Assembly: GCF_009360615.1 (NCBI RefSeq)
Contig: NZ_SPEY01000108.1
Span: forward strand, 1 to 45,037
Source: Comamonas sp.
GTDB lineage: Bacteria; Pseudomonadota; Gammaproteobacteria; Burkholderiales; Burkholderiaceae_C
Direction of reading: 5' to 3'
DNA: 45,037 nt
Part shown: piece by piece, positions 8,649-15,870 of the stretch
Layout of the letters: every line of letters starts with the position of its first letter
Numbering within the stretch: the stretch's first letter is position 1
Notes under the pieces: generated by a model
What the model saw: only the letters and a program-made list of their open reading frames with translations
The model's database searches: none
Told to the model about the DNA's origin: nothing
Position numbers and translations under genes: made by a program

Positions 8649-10080
8649 ATCCTTCTTCACCCGCCTCGGCGAGTTCGGCCCGCACATCGCCCTGGCCGAA
8701 GGCGAACGAACCCTGACCTATGTCGAACTGCTCGGCGCGGTCGCCATGCGCGGTAGGCGCCTGCGTGCCGTCGGAGCCCAGCGCGTGGCACTGGCGCTGG
8801 ACAATGGCATCGACTGGGTGCTGTGGGATCTGGCGGCGCTGCATGCCGGCCTGGTCTGCGTGCCGGTACCGGGGTTCTTCTCCGCCGAGCAGCAACGCCA
8901 TGTGCTCGACAGTGCCGGCATCGACTGCCTGATCGGCGCTGGTGCCCCCGGCTTCGTCAGAGCGGAAAACGATATTTATCGCCGCACGGTCGCGCAGCCT
9001 GCCGAGCTGCATCCGGGCACCTGCAAGATCACCTACACCTCCGGCACCACCGGCCAGCCCAAGGGCGTGTGCCTGGATCTGAACACTCAACTGGCAGTGG
9101 CCGACAGCCTGGTCAAGGCCAGCGCCAGCCGCGAGGTGCAACGGCACCTGTGCATCCTGCCGCTGGCGACCCTGCTGGAGAACATCGCCGGCGTCTACGC
9201 GCCGCTGCTGGCCGGCGCGCGGGTGGAGTTGATGCCGATGGCGCAGATCGGCCTGACCGGCGCCAGCGGCTTCGACCTGGCGCGCTTTCTCCAGGCGCTG
9301 CACGCCGCCCAGCCGCACAGCCTGATACTGCTGCCGCAGTTGCTACTGGCGCTGGTCAGCGCGGCCGAGCGCAAGCTGCCGGTGCCGACCTCGCTGCGTT
9401 TCGTCGCCGTCGGTGGCGGCCGGGTTTCCGTGCAGTTGCTGGAGCGCGCCGACGCGTTGGATCTACCGATCTTCGAAGGTTACGGGCTGTCCGAGTGCGC
9501 CTCGGTGGTGTGCCTGAACACGCCCGAACAGCGCCGCATCGGCAGTACCGGCCAGCCGCTTGGCCACCTGCAGGTGACCCTGGCGGACGATGGCGAAGTG
9601 CTGGTAAAGGGCGCGCGCATGCTCGGCTACCTCGGTGAACCAGCGCCGCAAGGCGAATGGCTGGGCAGCGGCGACCTCGGTCATTTCGAGCAAGGCTTCC
9701 TGGTGCTGCACGGGCGCAAGAAACATCAGTTCATTACCGCCTTCGGGCGCAACGTCAACCCGGAATGGGTCGAGTCCGAGCTGGTGCAGCAGTTGCCCAT
9801 CGCCCAGGCCTGGCTGCACGGCGAGGCGCTGCCGGCCAACGTCGCGGTGCTGGTGCCGCGCTTCGCCAATACCCCCGATGCGCAGTTGCAGGACGCCGTG
9901 GACGCCGTCAATCACGGCCTGCCGGACTACGCCCGCGTGCACCACTGGCTGCGTGCCAGCGAACCCTTCAGCACGAGCAACGACCTGGCCACGGCCAATG
10001 GTCGGCTGCGCCGCGCCGCTCTGTTCACCCATTACCAAGCCGCCATCGAAGCGTTTATGGCCGAAGGAGTACACGCATGA
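8632..10080 (+). CDS. AMP-forming acyl ligase (ANL superfamily)
   Basis: A 482-residue adenylate-forming enzyme, probably activating a fatty or aryl carboxylic acid. The phosphate loop ITYTSGTTGQPKG is at about 133-145, the A5-type motif FEGYGLSEC at about 280, and the A7-type GSGDLG at about 343. In the C-terminal A10 motif the usual lysine appears to be arginine (NGRLRR), which may alter adenylation. The start is the ATG at 8632, with GGAGGA eight bases upstream, inside the hemolysin-family gene; the frame is open further upstream but not conserved. Its stop overlaps the ATG of the diiron oxidase. It lacks an obvious carrier domain, so transfer to CoA or directly to a partner is possible. 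Confidence 0.87.
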   Translation: MWSAAESFFTRLGEFGPHIALAEGERTLTYVELLGAVAMRGRRLRAVGAQRVALALDNGIDWVLWDLAALHAGLVCVPVPGFFSAEQQRHVLDSAGIDCLIGAGAPGFVRAENDIYRRTVAQPAELHPGTCKITYTSGTTGQPKGVCLDLNTQLAVADSLVKASASREVQRHLCILPLATLLENIAGVYAPLLAGARVELMPMAQIGLTGASGFDLARFLQALHAAQPHSLILLPQLLLALVSAAERKLPVPTSLRFVAVGGGRVSVQLLERADALDLPIFEGYGLSECASVVCLNTPEQRRIGSTGQPLGHLQVTLADDGEVLVKGARMLGYLGEPAPQGEWLGSGDLGHFEQGFLVLHGRKKHQFITAFGRNVNPEWVESELVQQLPIAQAWLHGEALPANVAVLVPRFANTPDAQLQDAVDAVNHGLPDYARVHHWLRASEPFSTSNDLATANGRLRRAALFTHYQAAIEAFMAEGVHA

Positions 10081-10736
10081 ATTTCTACGAATCCCTGCTG
10101 GAGCAGACCCAAGCCGAGCGCGACTACCTGCTCGGCGCACCAATCATCCAGCAGGCCATGACCGGCCAGGTGGCGCTGCACAGCTACATCGCCTTCCTCA
10201 CCGAGGCCTACCACCACGTCAAGCACACCGTGCCGCTGCTGATGGCCTGCGGCGCGCGCCTGCCGGAACGCCTGGAGTGGCTGCGCGAAGCCATCGCCGA
10301 GTACATCGAGGAAGAAACCGGCCACCAGGAGTGGGTGCTGGGTGACATCGCCGCCTGCGGCGCCGACAAGGAAGCGGTGCGCCATGGCACCCCGCACATG
10401 TCCACCGAACTGATGGTGGCCTACGTCTACGACCGCATCGCCCGGCACAACCCGGTGAGCTTCTTCGGTATGGTCAACGTGCTCGAAGGCACTAGCATCG
10501 CCCTGGCCACCCGGGCCGCCGGCATCATCCAGGACAAGCTGCAGTTGCCGAACAAAGCCTTCAGCTACCTCAACTCCCACGGCAGCCTGGACCTGGAGCA
10601 CATCGAGTTCTTCAAGAAGCTGATGAACCAACTGGACGACGACGATGACAAGGCTGCCGTGGTGCATACCGCCAAGGTCGTCTACCGCCTGTACGGCGAC
10701 ATGTTCCGCAGCCTGCCGCTGGCTGGCGAGGAGTAA
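10077..10736 (+). CDS. Heme-oxygenase-like diiron oxidase (TenA/PqqC/CADD-like)
   Basis: A 219-residue all-helical protein of the TenA/PqqC-like (iron-containing redox enzyme) group. The presumed diiron ligands are all visible: E80/H83 in EEETGH, E137 in NVLEGTS, and H168-xxx-D172-xx-H175 in SHGSLDLEH. The last triad has the spacing I recall for CADD and related oxidases (H-x3-D-x2-H); TenA thiaminases lack it. Such enzymes (UndA, CADD, SznF domain) use O2 to oxidise or cleave fatty acids, amino acids or N-containing substrates. The gene starts at 10077 within the stop of the ligase and is followed after four bases by an SDR, so it probably oxidises the ligase's product. Substrate unknown. 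Confidence 0.85.
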   Translation: MNFYESLLEQTQAERDYLLGAPIIQQAMTGQVALHSYIAFLTEAYHHVKHTVPLLMACGARLPERLEWLREAIAEYIEEETGHQEWVLGDIAACGADKEAVRHGTPHMSTELMVAYVYDRIARHNPVSFFGMVNVLEGTSIALATRAAGIIQDKLQLPNKAFSYLNSHGSLDLEHIEFFKKLMNQLDDDDDKAAVVHTAKVVYRLYGDMFRSLPLAGEE

Positions 10737-10740
10737 GGTC

Positions 10741-11532
10741 ATGCAACCAACGGATTGCCGTGCCCTGCTCACCGGCGCCAGTGGCGGTATCGGCCTGGCC
10801 CTGGCCCAACGTCTGGCCAGCGAGGGTGCCCATCTGCTGCTGGTGGGCCGTCGTCTGGAGCCCCTGCAACCGCTGTTGCAACGCTTCCCGCAGAACGTGC
10901 AAACGGTCCAGGCCGATATCGCCAGCCGCGCCGGGCGTGATGCACTGGTCGCCGCCGCGCAGAACTTCGGCGGGCTGAACTGCCTGATCAACGCGGCCGG
11001 GGTCAACCGCTTCGGCCTGCTCGACCAGCAGGACGAGCAGCAGATCGCCGAGCTGATCGGCCTCAACGTCACCGCCACGCTGCAGCTGACCCAGCGCCTG
11101 CTGCCATTGTTGCGGGCGCAACGGCGTGCCCTGGTGATCAACGTCGGCTCCACTTTCGGCACCATCGGCTACCCAGGCTTCGCCGCCTACTGCGCCAGCA
11201 AGTTCGCCCTGCGCGGTTTCTCCGAGGCGCTGCGCCGCGAGCTGGCCGACACCAATGTGCGCGTCCTCTATTTCGCCCCACGCGCCACCCGTACGCCGAT
11301 GAACGCCCCCAGCGTGGTGGCGATGAACGACGAGCTGGGCGTGGCCATGGACGATCCGGAAAAAGTCGCGGCCGAATTGCTGCAAGCCATCCGCCACGAG
11401 CAGGAAGAGCGCTACCTGGGCTGGCCGGAACGCCTGTTCGTGCGCCTCAACGGCCTGCTGCCACGCGTGGTCGACCAGGCCCTGCGCAAGCAGCTGCCGA
11501 TCATCCAACGCTTCGCCCGTCATAAACACTGA
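10741..11532 (+). CDS. Short-chain dehydrogenase/reductase in the ligase-oxidase operon
   Basis: A 263-residue classical SDR that transfers hydride to or from NAD(P)H. The cofactor loop is TGASGGIG (about 11-18), NAAG follows, and the catalytic residues are the serine in NVGSTFG and the Y-x3-K of YCASK. The start at 10741 follows the diiron oxidase stop by four bases, with GAGGAG as ribosome-binding site; the open frame upstream is shadow. Position in the operon suggests it reduces or oxidises the oxidase product, perhaps a carbonyl or aldehyde. The C-terminal LFVRLNGLLPRVVDQAL is typical of SDRs with a lipid substrate, a weak hint. Confidence 0.87.
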   Translation: MQPTDCRALLTGASGGIGLALAQRLASEGAHLLLVGRRLEPLQPLLQRFPQNVQTVQADIASRAGRDALVAAAQNFGGLNCLINAAGVNRFGLLDQQDEQQIAELIGLNVTATLQLTQRLLPLLRAQRRALVINVGSTFGTIGYPGFAAYCASKFALRGFSEALRRELADTNVRVLYFAPRATRTPMNAPSVVAMNDELGVAMDDPEKVAAELLQAIRHEQEERYLGWPERLFVRLNGLLPRVVDQALRKQLPIIQRFARHKH

Positions 11533-11542
11533 GGACAACCCC

Positions 11543-12193
11543 GTGAACGCACTGCGTACCCTGATCATTGCCACGCTTGGTTTCGCCACCCTGCCCGCCT
11601 TCGCCCTCAGTGAAGGGGGCGAAGCGCAGTTGCACCAGTTGCAGACGCGCTGGGCCGAGATCAACTACCAGACGCCGGAGAAGCAGCGCGAAGAGGCCTT
11701 CGCCAAGCTCGTCAGCCAGGTCGATGCCGCGCTGACCAGCGAGCCCAAGGCACCGGAGCTGCTGATCTGGCGCGGCATCATCCTCAGCACCCAGGCTGGC
11801 GCCAAAGGCGGTCTTGGTGCACTGGGCCTGGTCAAGGAGGCCAAAACCAACCTGGAGCAGGCGCTGGCCATCGACCCACAGGCGCTGGCCGGCTCGGCCT
11901 ATACCAGCCTCGGCAGTCTCTACTACCAGGTACCGGGCTGGCCGATCGGCTTCGGCGACGATGAACAGGCCGAGAAGATGCTCAAGCAAGCCCTGGCGAT
12001 CAACCCGGACGGCATCGACCCGAACTACTTCTATGGCGACTTCCTGCAACGGCAGAAGCGCTACGAGGAGTCTCGCGCCGTGCTGGAAAAGGCCCTGGCA
12101 GCCAAGGATCGCCCTGGCCGTGAACTGGCCGACCAGGGACGCCGCGCAGAAGCCGCAGCGCTTTTGCAGCAGGTGACAGGTAAACTCCAGTAA
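11543..12193 (+). CDS. Periplasmic TPR-repeat protein
   Basis: A 216-residue protein with a clear Sec signal peptide (MNALRTLIIATLGFATLPAFA, cut after about residue 21) and two to three TPR-like helical pairs, e.g. AKTNLEQALAIDPQALAGSAYTSLG and AEKMLKQALAINPDGIDPNYFYG. Start is GTG at 11543, with a weak GAGGAC upstream. It is probably a periplasmic scaffold or binding protein. It lies between the biosynthetic genes and the two-component system, so it could bind the product or interact with the sensor's periplasmic domain. That role is inference; TPR repeats alone do not give it. Confidence 0.83.
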   Translation: MNALRTLIIATLGFATLPAFALSEGGEAQLHQLQTRWAEINYQTPEKQREEAFAKLVSQVDAALTSEPKAPELLIWRGIILSTQAGAKGGLGALGLVKEAKTNLEQALAIDPQALAGSAYTSLGSLYYQVPGWPIGFGDDEQAEKMLKQALAINPDGIDPNYFYGDFLQRQKRYEESRAVLEKALAAKDRPGRELADQGRRAEAAALLQQVTGKLQ

Positions 12194-12211
12194 CCCTCTG
12201 CAGGAGTGACC

Positions 12212-12868
12212 ATGCGCATTCTTCTCGTCGAAGACGATCAGGCCCTGGGCGAAGGCATTCGCACCGCGCTGAAACCCGAAGGCTACACCGTGGACTGGCT
12301 GCAGGACGGCGCCAGCGCGCTGCATGCGCTGAGCCACGAGAGTTTCGAGCTGGCCATTCTCGACCTCGGCCTGCCGCGCATGGACGGCCTGCAGGTCCTC
12401 AAGCACCTGCGCGCAGCGGCCAACCCGGTACCAGTGCTGGTGCTCACCGCACGTGACGCCACCGGCGACCGCATTGCGGGTCTCGATGCTGGCGCCGACG
12501 ACTACCTGGTCAAGCCCTTCGATGTCGCCGAGCTCAAGGCACGCCTGCGTGCTCTGCTGCGGCGCAGCTTCCAGCGCCCGCAACCGGCGCTGGAATACCG
12601 CGGCATCAGTCTCGACCCCGCCAGCCAGGTGGTCGAATACCAGGGCCAGGTCATCAACCTGCCGCGCAAGGAATTTCTCCTGCTGCACGAGTTGCTGATC
12701 CAGCCCGGTCGTGTGCTGACCCGCGACAAACTGCAACAGGCGCTCTACGGCTGGGATGAGGAAGTGGAAAGCAACGCCCTGGAGGTGCACGTGCATCACT
12801 TGCGCAAGAAATTCTTTCCGGAGCTGATCCGCACGGTGCGCGGCGTCGGTTATCTGGTGGACAAATGA
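12212..12868 (+). CDS. OmpR-family response regulator, PmrA/QseB subfamily
   Basis: A 218-residue two-domain regulator: receiver (1-115) with phospho-acceptor D51 in AILDLGLPRMDG, acidic pair EDD at 7-9 and K in VKPFDV, then a winged-helix DNA-binding domain. The stretch LYGWDEEVESNALEVHVHHLRKK is diagnostic of the PmrA/QseB/BasR branch, whose members bind paired CTTAA/TTTAA half-sites. The ATG at 12212 is chosen because AGGAG lies six bases upstream; a GTG two codons earlier overlaps that site. Its stop overlaps the kinase start by four bases. The box before the operon (7894-7910) matches its expected site, suggesting feedback. Confidence 0.93.
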   Translation: MRILLVEDDQALGEGIRTALKPEGYTVDWLQDGASALHALSHESFELAILDLGLPRMDGLQVLKHLRAAANPVPVLVLTARDATGDRIAGLDAGADDYLVKPFDVAELKARLRALLRRSFQRPQPALEYRGISLDPASQVVEYQGQVINLPRKEFLLLHELLIQPGRVLTRDKLQQALYGWDEEVESNALEVHVHHLRKKFFPELIRTVRGVGYLVDK

Positions 12869-14352
12869 GGCTGCTGAAAACCTTCGGCTCCATCCGTACC
12901 CGCCTGCTCGCCCTGCTACTGCTGCTGGTCGCAGCCAGCTTCGGGCTGATCAGCTACAAGATCTACAACGACTCGGTGCATGAAGTGCGCGAGCTGTTCG
13001 ACGCCCAGCTTTCTCAGACCGCGCGCCTGCTCATGGGTCTGGTGCGCCATGACCTGAGTGAAAGTGAGCGCAACGAGATGCAGGCCGTGCTCGACGAAGC
13101 GCTGCTGCTGCACAACGCGCGCAACCCGGACAACCTGCTCGGCCACGAATACGAAGGCAAGCTGGCCTTCCAGATGCTCGACGACGATGGCGAGCTGCTG
13201 TTCCAGTCCGCCAGCGCCCCGCCCGGCTTGCTCAACGACATGATCGAGCAGCTCGGCCTGGCTCTGCCCAACGATGACCAGCCCATGCGTGAACGCCTGG
13301 CCCAACTGGCCCGCTACCTGATCGGCTATCACACGCTGAACATCGGCGAGCACCGCTGGCGTGTGTTCGTGCTGCATGACAGCCGCGACTACCACTGGGT
13401 GCTGGCGGGCGAGCGCGATGACGTGCGCGGCGAGCTGATCGGCAAGATCGCCCGACGCAGCCTGCAACCGCTGCTGATCGGTCTGCCCATCGTCGGCCTG
13501 CTGCTGTGGCTCACCGTGGGTTGGGGTTTGTATCCGCTCAAGCGCATGGCCGATGCCATTCGTGGTCGCGCACCGGACAACCTGGCGCCGCTGGTCTTCC
13601 CGCCGTTACCCAACGAACTGGAGCCGATGGCCGCTGCGCTCAACCGCCTGCTGATGCAGGTCAACCAACTGCTGGAACAGGAAAAACGCTTCATCGCCGA
13701 TGCCGCCCACGAGCTGCGTACGCCGCTGGCGGTGCTGCGCATTCATGCGCAGAACGCACTGGAAGCACCGGATGCCAGCGACCGTGAAGAAGCTCTGAGG
13801 CAATTGGGCAGCGGTGTCGACCGCGCGACCCGCGTAGTCGCACAACTGCTGACGCTGGCACGCCTCGATCCCAACGGCATCCGCCTGAACATGGACCACC
13901 TCGACCTGCTGGCCTTCCTGCGTGGCGAGCTGGCAGAGCTGACGCCGCTGGCGCTCAATCGCGGCCAGGAGCTGATTCTCGACGCTGAGGAACCAGGCGA
14001 CTACCACCTGCCGGCGGATGCCCCCAGCCTGGGTATCCTGCTGCAGAACCTGGTGAGCAATGCCGTGCAGTACACCCCGGCGGGCGGCTGCATTCAGGTA
14101 CAGCTGCAGGCCACCACTCAGTACCTGCTGCTGCAGGTACTCGACAGTGGCCCAGGTGTGCCAGCGGAGTTGCGCGAGCGCTTGTTCGAGCGCTTCTTCC
14201 GCGTTGGAGAAGGCCAGGGCGCCGGGCTGGGGTTGTCCATCGTGCGCCGCGTCGTTGAATTGCATCAGGGCAGTATCGCCCTTGATGAGTCGCCGCTCGG
14301 CGGCCTGCGTGTCAGCGTGCGCTTGCCCCGGCGTCCCGGCAGCCTTGCTTGA
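12865..14352 (+). CDS. Sensor histidine kinase, PmrB/QseC-like
   Basis: A 495-residue inner-membrane sensor kinase. It has a first membrane helix (about 12-30), a periplasmic domain of about 160 residues, a second helix (about 200-220), a short HAMP-like linker (YPLKRMADAIRGRAPDNLAPL), the H-box DAAHELRTPLAVLR with H282, and a HATPase domain with N-box NLVSNAVQYTP, D-x-G-x-G (DSGPGVP) and GAGLGLSIV. It overlaps the response regulator gene by four bases (ATGA). The periplasmic domain has no acidic iron-binding ExxE cluster that I could see, so it may not sense metal like PmrB. The operon's own metabolite is a possible ligand (inference). Confidence 0.92.
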   Translation: MRLLKTFGSIRTRLLALLLLLVAASFGLISYKIYNDSVHEVRELFDAQLSQTARLLMGLVRHDLSESERNEMQAVLDEALLLHNARNPDNLLGHEYEGKLAFQMLDDDGELLFQSASAPPGLLNDMIEQLGLALPNDDQPMRERLAQLARYLIGYHTLNIGEHRWRVFVLHDSRDYHWVLAGERDDVRGELIGKIARRSLQPLLIGLPIVGLLLWLTVGWGLYPLKRMADAIRGRAPDNLAPLVFPPLPNELEPMAAALNRLLMQVNQLLEQEKRFIADAAHELRTPLAVLRIHAQNALEAPDASDREEALRQLGSGVDRATRVVAQLLTLARLDPNGIRLNMDHLDLLAFLRGELAELTPLALNRGQELILDAEEPGDYHLPADAPSLGILLQNLVSNAVQYTPAGGCIQVQLQATTQYLLLQVLDSGPGVPAELRERLFERFFRVGEGQGAGLGLSIVRRVVELHQGSIALDESPLGGLRVSVRLPRRPGSLA

Positions 14353-14381
14353 GTGATCGCGATGGCGAACCTCAGTTTTCA

Positions 14382-14450
14382 GGTATAGCCATACCCAATC
14401 ATCAAGATAGAGACAATCCGTTTTATCAATCGAAGCGTTTATCCAATCAT
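14382..14450. promoter_or_regulatory. Palindrome and direct repeat before the 32-codon ORF
   Basis: Between the kinase stop and the small ORF the DNA turns AT-rich. It holds GGTAT-agcc-ATACC (14382-14395) and CCAATCAT twice (14395-14402 and 14443-14450). These look like regulatory sites or a promoter region for the small ORF; no known regulator is assigned. Confidence 0.3.
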
Positions 14451-14488
14451 GCACACCTGCTCAACAGCCACCACAGGAGTAACTTCGC

Positions 14489-14587
14489 ATGAGCCTGATC
14501 AAACGTTTCTTCCAGCAATCCCAACCGAGCCAGCAGCCGACCACCCCGACCGTGCAGGAGCACCCGAACTTCTGGATGTACCAGTGA
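14489..14587 (+). CDS. Small ORF of 32 codons, unknown
   Basis: A very short frame with a convincing start: CAGGAG nine bases before ATG. It opens with a basic-hydrophobic stretch (MSLIKRFFQQ), has a Gln/Pro/Thr-rich middle and ends NFWMYQ. No family is recognised. It follows the two-component system by 136 bases and ends one base before the end of the converging ribbon-helix-helix gene. The amphipathic N-terminus could be membrane-associated. Evidence of coding is limited to the Shine-Dalgarno site, the AT-rich upstream region and Pseudomonas-like codons. Confidence 0.5.
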   Translation: MSLIKRFFQQSQPSQQPTTPTVQEHPNFWMYQ

Positions 14588-14588
14588 C

Positions 14589-14891
14589 TCAGCCGCTCGC
14601 CCCAACCACCCTCAGTGGCACCTGACGCCCGGCCTTCTGTGCCAGGTAGCGGGTGCAACTGACACGCAGGAACGAGGCGAAATTGACCACTTCGCCGCGA
14701 AAGTCCATGACCTCGTCATGCAACTTGGCGATCAGCTGGTTGGTGGTCATGCCATCGACTTCGGCGATTTCACGCAGGATGTCCCAGAACTGATTTTCCA
14801 GACGCAGCGTGGTAACCACCCCGCGGATGCGCAACGAGCGTGAGCGCGACTCGTAGAGAATCGGATCGGCCTTCACATAGAGTTCGCACAT
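14589..14891 (-). CDS. Ribbon-helix-helix domain protein
   Basis: A 100-residue protein with a central RHH-type domain: VTTLRLENQFWDILREIAEVDGMTTNQLIAKLHDEV (strand plus two helices, about 25-60). This matches the chromosomal RHH_4 group common in proteobacteria, whose targets are largely unknown. The start at 14891 has AGGAG eight bases upstream. No toxin or membrane partner is adjacent, so it is not evidently an antitoxin. It converges on the 32-codon ORF. Confidence 0.82.
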   Translation of the reverse strand: MCELYVKADPILYESRSRSLRIRGVVTTLRLENQFWDILREIAEVDGMTTNQLIAKLHDEVMDFRGEVVNFASFLRVSCTRYLAQKAGRQVPLRVVGASG

Positions 14892-14909
14892 CGGTCGTGC
14901 TCCTGAAAG

Positions 14910-14962
14910 GTAGGGCGGGTGCAACCCGCCACGTATGGACTGGCGGGTTGCACCCGCCCTAC
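14910..14962. repeat. Perfect 22-bp inverted repeat (REP-like)
   Basis: Two perfectly complementary 22-base arms (14910-14931 and 14941-14962) flank a nine-base spacer. Each arm is GC-rich with the core GGGCGGGTGCAACCCGCC, itself partly palindromic. Sequences of this type recur between genes in several Pseudomonas genomes. It lies just upstream of the RHH gene, where a transcript could fold into a very stable hairpin. Confidence 0.8.
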
Positions 14963-15017
14963 GTCTTGCCCGCGCCATAGCCCGGTGCAATCAGTGCGTG
15001 AATGCTGGCGATGATGC

Positions 15018-15036
15018 GCCCGGATTGCATCCGGGC
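15018..15036. repeat. Short hairpin GCCCGGAT-TGC-ATCCGGGC
   Basis: A perfect eight-base stem with a three-base loop immediately downstream of the DJ-1/PfpI gene (minus strand). It could serve as that gene's terminator (no T-tract) or be a second REP-like unit beside the larger inverted repeat. Confidence 0.55.
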
Positions 15037-15045
15037 TCCGGCTGC

Positions 15046-15627
15046 TCACAAGCGGATTTCAGTCCCCAGCACCTTGAGAAACGCCGCCAGCCAGGCCGGA
15101 TGCGCAGGCCAGGCCGGCGCGGTGACCAGCTTGCCCTGCACGTGTGCCTGGTCCACCGGGATTTCCACGTACTTGCCGCCGGCCAACGTCACTTCCGGCG
15201 CACAAGCAGGATAGGCGCTGCACTCACGTCCCTCCAGCACCCCGGCTGCCGCCAGCAGCTGGGCACCATGGCAGACGGCAGCGATGGGCTTGTCGGCCTT
15301 GGTGAAGGCCGTCACCAGGGCGATGACGTCGGCATTTAGGCGCAAGTATTCAGGAGCACGACCACCGGGAATGACCAGAGCGTCGTAGTCTTCGGCACGG
15401 ACCTTGGCGAAATCGAAGTTGAGCGCAAAGTTGTGCCCCGGCTTTTCGCTGTAGGTCTGGTCGCCCTCGAAATCGTGAATGGCGGTGCGTACCGTCTGGC
15501 CGGTTACCTTGCCCGGGCAGACCGCATGCACGGTATGGCCGACCATCTGCAGCGCCTGGAACGGCACCATGGTTTCGTAGTCCTCGGCGTAGTCGCCGAC
15601 CAGCATGAGAATCTTCTTGGCAGCCAT
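15046..15627 (-). CDS. DJ-1/PfpI family protein
   Basis: A 193-residue class I glutamine-amidotransferase-like protein of the DJ-1/PfpI superfamily. The nucleophile elbow is AVCHGAQLL with C119, and the family block DALVIPGGRAPEYLR carries the oxyanion region. Members act as stress-response deglycases, proteases or chaperones; which of these applies cannot be read from sequence. The start has an AGGAGA site upstream. The gene is monocistronic; the 243 bases before it, up to the neighbouring SDR, contain no gene I can support. Confidence 0.88.
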   Translation of the reverse strand: MAAKKILMLVGDYAEDYETMVPFQALQMVGHTVHAVCPGKVTGQTVRTAIHDFEGDQTYSEKPGHNFALNFDFAKVRAEDYDALVIPGGRAPEYLRLNADVIALVTAFTKADKPIAAVCHGAQLLAAAGVLEGRECSAYPACAPEVTLAGGKYVEIPVDQAHVQGKLVTAPAWPAHPAWLAAFLKVLGTEIRL

Positions 15628-15870
15628 GATCGTCTCCTGAAGGTAGGTGGAACGAATGCCATTATTCGCCCCTATTTCCTCCGACAGGTAACAGCCGGGT
15701 ACTACTCAGCAAACATCAAGCGTCGATACACCGACTGTGTAGAAGCGGCGCCCCGCCGCGAATCTGGCCGGTGCAGCATCGAAAAGCTTCGCCCCGGGGT
15801 GGGCTCCTGCCAAACGCGGCATTGAGCGTTTCATATGATCACTGCCGGCCTTTCAGTGCCCGCATGTGGT

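Noticed and set aside
10032..11165. 377-codon open frame on the minus strand
   Set aside because: Antisense to the diiron oxidase and SDR genes; no family features.
14589..14891. Antitoxin of a toxin-antitoxin pair
   Set aside because: RHH domain belongs to a stand-alone group, and the neighbouring 32-codon ORF is convergent and does not look like a toxin gene.
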